64,000 nucleotides of DNA from Mucilaginibacter sp. L196 (GCF_009765905.1 NZ_LMUO01000009.1:287941-351940), one strand, 5' to 3'; positions 1 to 8,319 are shown, counted from the stretch's first letter. Made by a program: numbers and translations. Notes: generated by a model not told the origin, from the letters alone.

Positions 1-476
1 GTTTACCTTTCTTTGGTATCGCTGCGCTAAGCGTTACTTTCTTTTTCCGCAAAAGAAAGTAACCAAAGAAAACTCCCGGCTGCGCCTGCCTCTGTTATTG
101 TTAGTGCTTTTAGTTGGGCCTGTGCTAACCGAGCCAGACGATGCCGGTTTTTGAGGTGAACGATGGCTTGTGCTTTTAAGTTTAAACGTCATTGCGAGAA
201 CAAAGCAATCTCTAAGCTATACAGATAAACTTAGTCGTGCGTCAGGTGTGGGTTGTCATGCTGAGGTACTCGAAGCATAAGCGCAAAGGCCCGCCCACAT
301 ACTTCGAGTACCTCAGCATGACAGCCTTTGCGCACGTTGATACTTACCAATAGCTATTGCTGACATGGTAGCGCGTTTGTGGAAAACTTGAGCAATATTA
401 TTGGGAATTTATGGATCAAATAATGCCCAAATTAATTTGATACCATTAACTTTACATTTTAATACTTTTTAAAGCT
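1..476. other. Repeat-rich intergenic window edge
   Basis: No convincing gene is visible here. The stretch holds a hairpin at 33-63 (gttactttctttt against aaaagaaagtaac) with a further outer pairing of tttctttggt and accaaagaaa. It also holds half of a GTCATTGCGAG-type repeat around 188-215 and a perfect 21-bp inverted repeat at 255-275/302-322. The last 100 bases before the DUF3127 gene are AT-rich and should contain its promoter, but I cannot assign one clearly. Confidence 0.6.
255..322. repeat. Perfect 21-bp inverted repeat (hairpin)
   Basis: Arms 255-275 and 302-322 are exact reverse complements, starting gtcatgctgaggtactcgaa and ending in the mirrored catgac, with a 26-base loop. The outer GTCAT...ATGAC ends match those of the other dispersed hairpins in this window, so it probably belongs to the same broad class of interspersed elements. 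Confidence 0.85.
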
Positions 477-842
477 ATGGAAATTAAAGGTAAGGTACAT
501 GAAGTGTCTCCAACCGTTCAGGTTACAGATTCACTTAAGAAAAGAGAATTGATACTTGAATATATTGAGAACCCTCAATATCCTGAATATTTGAAGTTTG
601 AAGCGATACAGGATCGCTGTAATTTGTTGGATAATACTAAAGTTGGCGATGATGTTGAAGTTTTCTTCAACCTTAAAGGCCGCCCGTGGACAGATAAAGC
701 GGGTAAGAAAACATATTTCAACTCATTACAGTTGTGGAAAGTGAATGTATTATCAGGCGCAGGCGCTACAGCCGGCACACCTGCATATGCTCCGCCTGCT
801 GATATAAGCTCACAGCCGGATGAGGATGATTTGCCTTTCTAA
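477..842 (+). CDS. DUF3127 domain protein with SSB-like acidic C-terminus
   Basis: A 121-residue protein. Residues 1-92 match the DUF3127 family (MEIKGKVHEVSPTVQVTDS at the start, then a conserved K-G-R-P-W region near residue 68), which is widespread in Bacteroidota and thought to have an OB-like fold. Residues 93-114 are a flexible Ala/Gly/Pro linker and the protein ends DEDDLPF. That layout (OB-type domain, disordered linker, acidic tip ending in Pro-Phe) is the one used by single-stranded DNA-binding protein SSB to recruit partners. I infer a role in nucleic-acid binding or SSB-like docking; the family itself has no established function that I know of. It is monocistronic, with a strong terminator 50 bases after the stop. 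Confidence 0.85.
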   Translation: MEIKGKVHEVSPTVQVTDSLKKRELILEYIENPQYPEYLKFEAIQDRCNLLDNTKVGDDVEVFFNLKGRPWTDKAGKKTYFNSLQLWKVNVLSGAGATAGTPAYAPPADISSQPDEDDLPF

Positions 843-892
843 TTAGTTTGCAGTTGCTGGTTAGCAGTTTGCATTGTATAACAGTCAAAATA

Positions 893-925
893 AAAGAGCC
901 TTTCAGACATTCTGAAAGGCTCTTT
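893..925. terminator. Bidirectional intrinsic terminator
   Basis: A 15-bp perfect stem (aaagagcctttcaga / tctgaaaggctcttt) around a 3-base loop. A-rich sequence on one side and T-rich on the other allow it to end both the DUF3127 gene (+) and the converging gene at 983-1780 (-). Confidence 0.85.
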
Positions 926-982
926 CTCGTATACTTAGAATTAGAAAATGTTGCAAACCTCTACCGGCAACTGCAAATCAAC

Positions 983-1780
983 CTATTCTTTAACTATTTT
1001 CTTCACCGTTACTTTACCCGCCTGTTTTACTTGCAGATAATAAGTGCCGTTTAGGCCCATGGCAAATGTTGTGCTAAATTTGCCGTTAGTAGCTTTTGCA
1101 ATCCAAAGTATGGTGCCTTTGCTATCTTTTAATTTTACTTCTGCTACGGCTTTTGATGGCAGATTAAACATCAATAACACTTTCCCGCTTGAAAACTCGG
1201 GAGCCAGTGTCAGGTCCATCAAATCAAGCATCTCCATTTGTAAGTTTTCATGATTTGTCGCATCAGCATCCAGTCGGCCAAAATGGTCTGATACATGAAA
1301 GGTTACATGGGTGCTTATGCCCTCATTATCTGTACTGGTAAATATGAAATTCTGAGTGTTCTTACGATCAAATCCCATACGGTCGCCTCTGTCATGGTCG
1401 CCGCTTTCCATTGGGTGGTATTCATGCATTTCTACATGGTGCTTATCCTCTATGCGCATTTTATACTGAAGGGCAAAAGTTGAGTCACCTTTTTTATGTC
1501 TGTGCATCATATCACCATTGTTAGCCATCGGAGCATCTATTGTGACGTCTTGTCTTTTTACAGATGAAATATTACCAATATTCTTTAAGGCCTCGCGGCG
1601 GTCTTTCCCTGAAAGATCTCTGATGTTTTTTCCGTTTACAGTTGTATCGCCATTAACAATGGTAATATCCATATCTTTAGTGCTACTTTGTGCAGAAACC
1701 AGCGGGGGTAATCCTAAAATTGCCAGGATACAAAGAGAGAAAATAAATTCATAACCGGGTTTAAATGATCGCTTTTTCAT
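983..1780 (-). CDS. Exported His/Met/Asp-rich protein with T9SS-type C-terminal domain
   Basis: A 265-residue protein. Residues 1-30 form a signal peptide (MKKRS..., hydrophobic core, LVSAQ cleavage region). Residues about 88-135 are unusually rich in His, Met, Asp and Glu (for example MMHRHKK, KHHVEMHEYHPMESGDHDRGDRMG), which suggests metal binding. The last 75 residues resemble a type IX secretion type A sorting domain: beta strands, a GTYYLQVK motif and a basic end KKIVKE. It is divergent from a sensor kinase gene (143-bp gap), so it may be a target or accessory of that two-component system. No enzyme motif is seen. The export call is firm; metal binding and T9SS export are inferences. Confidence 0.75.
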   Translation of the reverse strand: MKKRSFKPGYEFIFSLCILAILGLPPLVSAQSSTKDMDITIVNGDTTVNGKNIRDLSGKDRREALKNIGNISSVKRQDVTIDAPMANNGDMMHRHKKGDSTFALQYKMRIEDKHHVEMHEYHPMESGDHDRGDRMGFDRKNTQNFIFTSTDNEGISTHVTFHVSDHFGRLDADATNHENLQMEMLDLMDLTLAPEFSSGKVLLMFNLPSKAVAEVKLKDSKGTILWIAKATNGKFSTTFAMGLNGTYYLQVKQAGKVTVKKIVKE

Positions 1781-1905
1781 AATATGTTTAGTTAATTAAT
1801 ATCAAAGGTAGTAAAGTGTTGTTTCTCAACTTGTAACAACAACGTTATAAAGGTAAATATTGTGTTAAAAATTGTTAAAAGAACGCATTGTCGGTTTATT
1901 TAAAA

Positions 1906-1913
1906 TATTTTTG
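1906..1913 (+). promoter_or_regulatory. Candidate -7 promoter element for the two-component operon
   Basis: TATTTTTG matches the Bacteroidota -7 consensus TAnnTTTG. It lies 10 bases before the ATG of the histidine kinase, which would give a nearly leaderless transcript. A clear -33 TTTG at standard spacing is not seen. Confidence 0.35.
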
Positions 1914-1922
1914 TTTTGAAAG

Positions 1923-3740
1923 ATGAAAAAGAGAAGCATTAGGCTTATAATAGGATTGATGACTGTGGCGCTTTTGGGCGTGGTAGCCATGCAGTTATAT
2001 TTTTTAAGGCAGTCTTACCTTATGCAATCAGAGCTTTTTGATCGTTCAGTTAACGAGGCTCTTAACAATGTAGTTAACAAAGTTACTAAGCAGGACGCTG
2101 TTAATTTTTTAAATGACAAGGCTAAAATTGATCAGCAAAAGCGGGTGCATTATAACATGCTTAAAAATGCCGATACTACCGCCAGTGTATTATTTAAACC
2201 TACAAAAAAGAAAAATAAAAGGCTTACCCTAAGAGAAAGACGAATTGCCTTATTGCGGGATAGCCTGAAAAGAATGATCGCCAATAAAAAAATGGATGAT
2301 GAGCTGGAAGGGATGCTCCAAAATGGCTCGATCAAATTTCAGATAAGGATTGACGAATATACAGACGAGTTTGGGGTGGTACGAGGTCAGTTTACGCCCG
2401 AAATTGTTAGGAGCAGCCAGAAAAATGTTAAAATAAAAAGGCCACGGGTACTTCATAAATACGATACACTGCATTATGTATACAGCGACCCGCAGTTTGG
2501 TAAACAAATAATTTCTGTACCGCAATTAAATCCGCTATGGCAACAAGAGCAGGCGCGCAAAGCCCGCGAAAAGCAGTTTAAACTGGTAGAGAAGCTATTG
2601 GCTACCGACTCGATGCAAAATATTAAAACCGGTAACGCTGCTGTTATTGAAAACCTGGCCCAGGAATACCAAACTTTTAGCGAGCCGTTAAAAGGCCGCT
2701 TGAACGCTATTTTTATTGATACTTTGTTACGGTTTGAATTGCATAACCAGGGGATATACCAGCCATATAGCTTTGAGGTATTAACCGCGAACAATGATTC
2801 GCTCATTTTTTCGAAGGCGATGGATATGGCGGGCGAGAAACCTGTGTTTATTAAAGCAAATACTTACGAGACGGCTATTTTTAGTAAGGATGTGATTAGG
2901 GATCCGGGGAAAATTAGAATAGCCTTTCCGGATAAGAATTCGCTGATATTAAGCAAGATGACTGCTAATATGGCTGCAACAGGCGGGTTATTGCTGGTCC
3001 TTGTTTTTTGCCTGGGGTATACCATTTTCTCCATTATCAAACAAAAAAAGGTATCGGAAATGAAAACCGATTTCATTAACAACATGACCCACGAGTTTAA
3101 AACTCCGGTATCAACCATTATGATAGCAAGCGAGGCGTTAAGGGATCAGGAAATTGTTGCTGATAAGGCGCGGATTACAAGGCTTGCCAATATAATTTAT
3201 GAAGAGAACGCGCGTTTAGGTAGCCACATAGAAAGGGTGTTAAATGTGGCACGTATTGAAAAGAACGACTTTAAGCTGGAGAAAAAACCGCTTGATGTAA
3301 ATGAAATGATCAATATAGTGATTGATAGCATGTCGCTTAAATTGCAAAAACATGATGTTCAGTTAACCTTGCATTTGGATGCTATAAATGCTATTGTTTT
3401 GGCAGATGAGTTGCATTTTAGTAACTTGATATACAACCTGATTGACAACGCTATAAAATACAGTACCTCAACCCCTGAAATTACCATCAGTACGGATAAT
3501 AAAGGCGACCAGATAGTAATAAAGGTAGCAGATAAAGGCATTGGCATGAGCCGCGACCAGCAAACTAAAATATTTGAACAGTTTTATCGCATACCAACCG
3601 GCAACCTGCACGATGTTAAGGGATTTGGTTTAGGATTAAGCTATGTAAATACCATTGTAAAACGCCTTAATGGCGTAATAAGCGTACGCTCAGAAAAAGA
3701 CAAAGGGTCGGATTTTGAATTGAAATTTCCCCTGGCATAA
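1923..3740 (+). CDS. Membrane sensor histidine kinase (HisKA/HATPase_c)
   Basis: A 605-residue inner-membrane kinase. A transmembrane segment near residues 7-29 and another near 345-370 bracket a long periplasmic sensor domain of about 315 residues rich in Lys/Arg. The dimerisation/phosphoacceptor motif NNMTHEFKTP places the phosphorylated His at residue 390. An N box with DNAIKYS, a DKGIGM G1 box and GFGLGLSYV G2 box follow. There is no HAMP domain between TM2 and HisKA. The layout resembles the RprX kinase of Bacteroides fragilis. The response regulator gene follows after 73 bases on the same strand, so they should form a pair. The signal sensed is unknown. Confidence 0.93.
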   Translation: MKKRSIRLIIGLMTVALLGVVAMQLYFLRQSYLMQSELFDRSVNEALNNVVNKVTKQDAVNFLNDKAKIDQQKRVHYNMLKNADTTASVLFKPTKKKNKRLTLRERRIALLRDSLKRMIANKKMDDELEGMLQNGSIKFQIRIDEYTDEFGVVRGQFTPEIVRSSQKNVKIKRPRVLHKYDTLHYVYSDPQFGKQIISVPQLNPLWQQEQARKAREKQFKLVEKLLATDSMQNIKTGNAAVIENLAQEYQTFSEPLKGRLNAIFIDTLLRFELHNQGIYQPYSFEVLTANNDSLIFSKAMDMAGEKPVFIKANTYETAIFSKDVIRDPGKIRIAFPDKNSLILSKMTANMAATGGLLLVLVFCLGYTIFSIIKQKKVSEMKTDFINNMTHEFKTPVSTIMIASEALRDQEIVADKARITRLANIIYEENARLGSHIERVLNVARIEKNDFKLEKKPLDVNEMINIVIDSMSLKLQKHDVQLTLHLDAINAIVLADELHFSNLIYNLIDNAIKYSTSTPEITISTDNKGDQIVIKVADKGIGMSRDQQTKIFEQFYRIPTGNLHDVKGFGLGLSYVNTIVKRLNGVISVRSEKDKGSDFELKFPLA

Positions 3741-3813
3741 AAATAGTCGGGAAGTCTGGAAGACCGTAAGTCCGAAAGATTAATCCGCTTTATCGCAATA
3801 ATAAATAAACAAC

Positions 3814-4506
3814 ATGAAAAAAATATTATTAGTTGAGGACGACCCCAATCTTGGCTTACTACTGCAGGACTATCTGCAGTTAAAAGGAAAATTTGATGTT
3901 GTTTTATGTAAGGATGGGGAAGAAGGCTTACGGGCATTTACCAAACAAATTTTTGACCTGCTGATTTTGGATGTGATGATGCCCAAAAAGGATGGGTTTA
4001 CATTAGGTAAAGAAATCAGAAAGATAAACGCTCATGTACCCATCATCTTTGCTACGGCTAAGGGAATGATTGAGGATAAAATGCAGGCATTTAATTTAGG
4101 CGGCGACGATTATATCACCAAGCCATTTCGTATTGAGGAATTGCTGCTGCGTATAAACGCGTTATTAAAGCGAACAGAAAACTCAGAGAAAAAAGAAGAA
4201 GAGAAGCAATCGCACTTTAAAGTTGGCCGCTACGAGTTTGACTATACCGGCCAAACCATATCTATTGATGATCATCATCAAAAGCTTTCAACCAAGGAAG
4301 CAGAATTATTGCGCCTGCTTTGTCTGCGCAAAAACGAGGTGTTGACCCGTGAAGAAGCGTTATTGAACATTTGGCACGATGATAACTATTTCAACGGACG
4401 AAGCATGGATGTTTTTTTAAGCAAGATCCGCAAATATTTAAAAGATGATCAGAATGTGGAGATTATCAACGTACATGGTAGGGGATATAAGTTGCTGATA
4501 AATTAG
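3814..4506 (+). CDS. OmpR-family response regulator
   Basis: A 230-residue DNA-binding regulator. The N-terminal receiver has acidic residues E8-D9-D10, the phosphoacceptor D53 (in LILDVMMP), a Thr switch (FATAKG) and the conserved Lys in YITKPF. The C-terminal winged helix (about 130-228) has the typical SMDVFLSKIRKYLK recognition helix and GRGYKL wing. It is the cognate partner of the upstream kinase and resembles RprY of Bacteroides. Its stop codon overlaps the stop of the converging small gene at 4503-4706 by 4 bases. Confidence 0.93.
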   Translation: MKKILLVEDDPNLGLLLQDYLQLKGKFDVVLCKDGEEGLRAFTKQIFDLLILDVMMPKKDGFTLGKEIRKINAHVPIIFATAKGMIEDKMQAFNLGGDDYITKPFRIEELLLRINALLKRTENSEKKEEEKQSHFKVGRYEFDYTGQTISIDDHHQKLSTKEAELLRLLCLRKNEVLTREEALLNIWHDDNYFNGRSMDVFLSKIRKYLKDDQNVEIINVHGRGYKLLIN

Positions 4507-4706
4507 TTTCGTCCCCTCATACTAAAAACAGTTTTATCCATTTTTGGCGGTTCGTTTTCGGGATAATTGTAGGCGATGCTATTTAAGTAGTTTGCAATAC
4601 GCAGGCGTTCCTGCCAGGTTAGGTTACGATAATATGCAGCATGATCAGCAGCTTCTGTTGCTGTTTGTGCTTTAAAGGCTGTTCTATCTAACCTGTACGA
4701 ACTCAT
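4503..4706 (-). CDS. Small conserved protein of unknown function
   Basis: A 67-residue soluble, Arg/Tyr/Ala-rich protein beginning MSSYRLDRTAFKAQTATEAA and containing a W-Q-E-R-L-R-I-A-N-Y-L-N stretch. Proteins with this pattern recur in Sphingobacteriaceae as far as I recall, but no function is known to me. It has neither a signal peptide nor a membrane segment. Its end overlaps the response regulator by 4 bases tail to tail, and its start lies upstream of the beta-CASP hydrolase on the same strand. I call it real because of codon use and its recognisable sequence. Confidence 0.7.
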   Translation of the reverse strand: MSSYRLDRTAFKAQTATEAADHAAYYRNLTWQERLRIANYLNSIAYNYPENEPPKMDKTVFSMRGRN

Positions 4707-4748
4707 ACTTCAAATATAAGCAATATCATATTGAATGTGTATCTCGAA

Positions 4749-6152
4749 TTATTCCAATTCTACCCTTTGATGCTGATACGGTATTTCAATATTTTCGAAG
4801 CCATGGTCTTTTAGGGTTTTGGAAAAATGCTGTTGAACATCATATTCTCCGTGGACTAGAAATAGCTTTTTAACTTTCTTCGGGTCCTGGCAGGATAGAA
4901 AATGCAACAGATCCTCGTAATCGCCATGCGCACTCATGGATTTAATGGCGTGTACCTCCGCCTTAACTTCATATTTTTCACCGAAAATATAAACTTCATG
5001 GTCGCCTTTTATTAAATGGCCGCCTAATGAGCTTGGCTCGCAATAGCCCACCATCAAAATGGTGTTTTTTTGATTGCCGATATTGTTTTTAATATGATGT
5101 TTAACCCTGCCGGCCTCGGCCATGCCTGATGATGATATGATAACACATGGCCTGGGATCACTATTTAACGCGATTGATTCCTCTGTTGATTCTATAAAAC
5201 GCAAGCCTTTGAATCCAAAAGGATTGGGGTCAGTTTTTAACACCTCGGTAACCGCTTTATTGTATTCTTCGGGATGGTCCATTAAAATGCGGGTGGCTTT
5301 TTCTGATAGCGGGCTATCTACATAATAGGGCACCTCCGGTAAAATGCCTTTCAGCTCAAGCGCGTTTAGGGCATACAGCAATTCCTGGGTGCGGCCAACG
5401 CTAAACGCCGGGATGATGACTTTACCCTGCTTAATTACGCAAGTTTGCTTTATAATAGCTAACAATTCATCTTCGATTGGTGCCAACTCTTTGTGCAGAG
5501 AATCGCCATAGGTCGACTCCAGCAAAATATAATCGGCCTGCGGGAAGGGTTGCGGGTTTTTAAGCAGCATATCGCCGTAGCGGCCAACATCACCGCTAAA
5601 AGTTATATGGGTTTCCTTGCCATCCTCCAAAACGGTTAGATGCATTGCAGTGCTGCCTAAAATGTGCCCGGCATCTGTAAACTGGAATTTTATGTGTGGA
5701 GAGATCTCAAATTCAGTATGGTAATCAACTATTTTAAACAAGTGGAAGGCTGCAGTTACATCATCTTCTGTGTATAACGAAGTTAAAAGCGGCAGTCCTT
5801 TTCTCGCCCGGTGTTTATTGCTGTACTCGGTATCCTGCATTTGAATTTTGGCAGAATCCAGCAGTAAAATCCTGACAAGATCCATCGTTGCGGATGTGCA
5901 GTAGATCTGCCCGGCAAAGCCTTCAGCTACTAATCTCGGTATTAATCCACAGTGATCTATATGCGCATGAGAGAGGATCATGTGGTCGACCTTTTTTGGG
6001 TTGAAGCCAAAGTGCTCATTCAGGTCTTCGGTTTGCTCGCCCATGCCCTGGAACATGCCGCAATCCAATAAAACTGTAGTGCCATCATTTAATTGAAGCA
6101 GGTGTTTGCTGCCGGTAACAACACGGGCGGCGCCATGAAAAGTTATATGCAT
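4749..6152 (-). CDS. MBL-fold beta-CASP hydrolase (RNA-processing exonuclease family)
   Basis: A 467-residue metallo-beta-lactamase-fold protein of the CPSF73/YSH1-like class. The zinc motif HAHIDHCG is at residues 62-69, a GHILGS motif and an FSGDVGR motif follow, then the beta-CASP insert and the C-terminal RNA-specificity segment with SMSAHGDYEDL and LVHGEYDVQ. These features are those of enzymes cutting or trimming RNA; no signal peptide is present, so it should act in the cytoplasm. The short gap (42 bases) to the small gene at 4503-4706 would let transcription run from one into the other. The exact substrate is not deducible. Confidence 0.9.
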   Translation of the reverse strand: MHITFHGAARVVTGSKHLLQLNDGTTVLLDCGMFQGMGEQTEDLNEHFGFNPKKVDHMILSHAHIDHCGLIPRLVAEGFAGQIYCTSATMDLVRILLLDSAKIQMQDTEYSNKHRARKGLPLLTSLYTEDDVTAAFHLFKIVDYHTEFEISPHIKFQFTDAGHILGSTAMHLTVLEDGKETHITFSGDVGRYGDMLLKNPQPFPQADYILLESTYGDSLHKELAPIEDELLAIIKQTCVIKQGKVIIPAFSVGRTQELLYALNALELKGILPEVPYYVDSPLSEKATRILMDHPEEYNKAVTEVLKTDPNPFGFKGLRFIESTEESIALNSDPRPCVIISSSGMAEAGRVKHHIKNNIGNQKNTILMVGYCEPSSLGGHLIKGDHEVYIFGEKYEVKAEVHAIKSMSAHGDYEDLLHFLSCQDPKKVKKLFLVHGEYDVQQHFSKTLKDHGFENIEIPYQHQRVELE

Positions 6153-6214
6153 AATTTAGATATAGGCTTTTATAACCGCAACCTATCGTAAAATGTTCGA
6201 TTTTTAAAATATTA

Positions 6215-6270
6215 TTTGCATAACTAATTATTTAGTTATAGCTTTACTTTATAAAACTAAATAATTAGTT
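6215..6270 (+). promoter_or_regulatory. BlaI-type double operator embedded in a promoter
   Basis: Two copies of a 16-bp near-palindrome, AACTAATTATTTAGTT at 6222-6237 and its exact reverse complement at 6255-6270, flank TAGCTTTA (6239-6246), a near match to the -7 consensus TAnnTTTG. TTTG at 6215-6218 fits a -33 box 20 bases upstream of the -7. One operator fills the spacer and the other lies at the transcription start, so repressor binding would block polymerase. It lies 26 bases before the BlaI-like gene, indicating autoregulation. Confidence 0.75.
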
Positions 6271-6295
6271 GGTTTATGGCTGATACAATTTAATC

Positions 6296-6667
6296 ATGGA
6301 AATAAAAGAATTAACCCGTGCGGAAGAACAATTGATGCAAATATTGTGGCAATTGGAAAAAGGATATGTAAAAGATATTATAGAGGAATTACCTGAACCT
6401 AAACCTGCCTATAATACGGTCTCCACTATCATCAGGATATTGGAGACTAAAGGATTTGTTGATCATACGGCTTATGGCAAAAGCCACGAGTATTTTCCGA
6501 TCATCAGCAAAGATGAGTACCAGAATTTTGCTACCGATAAATTGATGAACGGCTATTTTGATAACTCGGTAAAGCATATGTTTTCTTATTTCGTGAAGAA
6601 AGAGAAGATAGACCTGAAGGAAGCCGACGAGATAATGAAACTGATTGAAAAACTTAAAGATAAATAG
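6296..6667 (+). CDS. BlaI/MecI/CopY-family transcriptional repressor
   Basis: A 123-residue winged-helix repressor. The N-terminal region (LTRAEEQLMQILWQLEKG, then KPAYNTVSTIIRILETKGFVDH) is the conserved DNA-binding domain. A Lys-rich helical tail forms the dimerisation region containing the scissile area in BlaI/MecI proteins. It precedes a BlaR1-like membrane peptidase by 2 bases, the standard arrangement in which the peptidase inactivates the repressor upon sensing a signal. The double palindrome just upstream is its probable operator. Confidence 0.92.
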   Translation: MEIKELTRAEEQLMQILWQLEKGYVKDIIEELPEPKPAYNTVSTIIRILETKGFVDHTAYGKSHEYFPIISKDEYQNFATDKLMNGYFDNSVKHMFSYFVKKEKIDLKEADEIMKLIEKLKDK

Positions 6668-6669
6668 TT

Positions 6670-8298
6670 ATGAACTGGTGGCAATATTTATTACTGGTAA
6701 ATATTTACCTGGTGCTGTTTTACGGTTTTTATGCTTTGCTCCTACGTAAGGAGACCTTTTTTCAGCTTAACCGTGTTTATTTGGTTAGTGCTTCGGCCTT
6801 ATCATTTTTTATACCGGTGATACAAGCGGGGTGGGTGCAAAACTTGTTTATAACCCAGGAAGTACATTATGCGGTATATGGTAGCCAAATAACTATTGTG
6901 CAATTAAAGCCGGTAGCAAATGTGCCGGTTAGCATTGGCCAGGTATTAGCCTGCCTGTATTTTATTGGTGTTTTGTTTTTGGTGGGAAGGCTTATTTGGC
7001 AACTGGTTGTTTTGAATAAGATCATCAAGGGCGATCAACAGGGGGTAGCTTATTCGTTTTTTAAAAAGATAAAAGTTGACCAGCACGCGGATAACAATTC
7101 CATCATCAATGCACATGAGCAGGTACATGCCCGGCAATGGCACTCGGCCGATGTATTTATAATTGAAGCAGTAATGATTATCAACTGGTTTAACCCGGTG
7201 GTGTATTTTTATCGCAGGGCTATAAAGCATGTGCATGAGTTTATAGCGGATAGCCATGCTATTAAAGCAGCAGATAATAGGGCAGATTATGCCATGCTAT
7301 TACTTACCAAAGCGTTTGAAGTGCCAACCCATAATTTGGTTAACCATTTTTTTAACCATAGCCTATTAAAACAACGTATCGTTATGCTTCAAAAAAATAA
7401 ATCACAGCGGATAAAATTGATAAAGTACGGGCTATCTGCCCCGTTATTTGTTTTGATGCTGGTGTTATCTTCGGCAACGGTAAACAACAGCAAGGCTGTT
7501 AAAATTATAAATCTGAAGGCAGAACAAGTGTTGGCAACACCGGCAATAACCAGTACGATGACTAACAAGCCCACAGATCTATCCAATCAAAAACCTGCTC
7601 ATGTTGTAACCATCACAAAACCTGAAGCCCCAACAGCAAAAAAAACAAGCACGATTGACCTAATGGATACGGTGACTATAAATAATTCGCAGATTTTTGC
7701 AGCTGTAGAGCAAACGCCGAGTTTCCCAGGAGGAACGGATGCTTTTTATAAATTTTTAGCCAGGAATACGGTATATCCTGAGGCAATGAGGGCTAATAAC
7801 ATACAAGGAAAAGTTATTGTAACTTTTGTTGTAGAGAAAGATGGTTCATTAAGTAATTTACGCGCACTTAAGGGGCCGGGTTATGGCGCTAATGAAGAGG
7901 CTGTAAGAGTTGTTTCTTTATCACCTAAATGGAAGCCGGGTTATCAAAACGGAAAAGCCGTGCGTGTGCAATTTACAACGTCACTAATGTTTAGTTTGTC
8001 AGATGCAGAAGCCGGTACTGTAGCTAATGCGGATACAGGAAAAAAACCAATTGACATTGTATTGGTGCCACCGGGAAAGGCTGACCCCATTTATATTATT
8101 GATGGTAAGGAAATGAAATCGGCAGATTTCAAGTCGCTAGTAAGCCCGAATGATATAAATAGTATTTACGTTTTAAAAGATAAAGCAGCCGTAACACAAT
8201 ATGGCTCAAAAGGAAAGAATGGCGTGATACTAATATTTACAAAGTCATACAAAGGCCCATTGCCACCGGCGGCTACTATTACTACTAATAGTAAATAA
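6670..8298 (+). CDS. M56 (BlaR1-like) metallopeptidase with TonB-C domain and plug-like tail
   Basis: A 542-residue membrane protein. Helices near residues 5-25, 36-52, 88-112 and 241-264 surround a cytoplasmic zinc protease with HEQVH at 149-153 and the third-ligand region HEFIADSHA (about 189-197). After the last helix come a Thr/Lys-rich linker and, at about 348-445, a TonB C-terminal domain (FPGG...YPEAMRANNIQGKV...VEKDGS). The last 70 residues read like the end of a TonB-receptor plug (IYIIDGKEM, then SIYVLKDKAAVTQYGSKGKNGVI). It is co-transcribed with the BlaI repressor. Peptidase activity on BlaI is expected from the family; the extracytoplasmic part does not look like a beta-lactam sensor. 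Confidence 0.9.
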   Translation: MNWWQYLLLVNIYLVLFYGFYALLLRKETFFQLNRVYLVSASALSFFIPVIQAGWVQNLFITQEVHYAVYGSQITIVQLKPVANVPVSIGQVLACLYFIGVLFLVGRLIWQLVVLNKIIKGDQQGVAYSFFKKIKVDQHADNNSIINAHEQVHARQWHSADVFIIEAVMIINWFNPVVYFYRRAIKHVHEFIADSHAIKAADNRADYAMLLLTKAFEVPTHNLVNHFFNHSLLKQRIVMLQKNKSQRIKLIKYGLSAPLFVLMLVLSSATVNNSKAVKIINLKAEQVLATPAITSTMTNKPTDLSNQKPAHVVTITKPEAPTAKKTSTIDLMDTVTINNSQIFAAVEQTPSFPGGTDAFYKFLARNTVYPEAMRANNIQGKVIVTFVVEKDGSLSNLRALKGPGYGANEEAVRVVSLSPKWKPGYQNGKAVRVQFTTSLMFSLSDAEAGTVANADTGKKPIDIVLVPPGKADPIYIIDGKEMKSADFKSLVSPNDINSIYVLKDKAAVTQYGSKGKNGVILIFTKSYKGPLPPAATITTNSK

Positions 8299-8299
8299 A

Positions 8300-8313
8300 T
8301 TTTAGACAGCATC
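8300..8313 (+). repeat. Relic terminal inverted repeat of a MITE-like element
   Basis: Ttttagacagcatc matches 13 of 14 bases of the right end of the MITE-like element at 30649-30839. It sits one base after the BlaR1-like stop codon. No matching left end is seen upstream, so it is a solitary remnant. Confidence 0.45.
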
Positions 8314-8319
8314 TGTGTT

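Noticed and set aside
848..1054. A 68-codon plus-strand frame after the DUF3127 gene
   Set aside because: It crosses the terminator hairpin and overlaps the end of the converging gene; no conserved features.
6670..8298. Annotating the BlaR1-like protein as a beta-lactam sensor
   Set aside because: No penicillin-binding sensor motifs (SxxK, SxN, KTG) follow the protease; TonB-C and plug-like sequences stand there instead, and no beta-lactamase is nearby.
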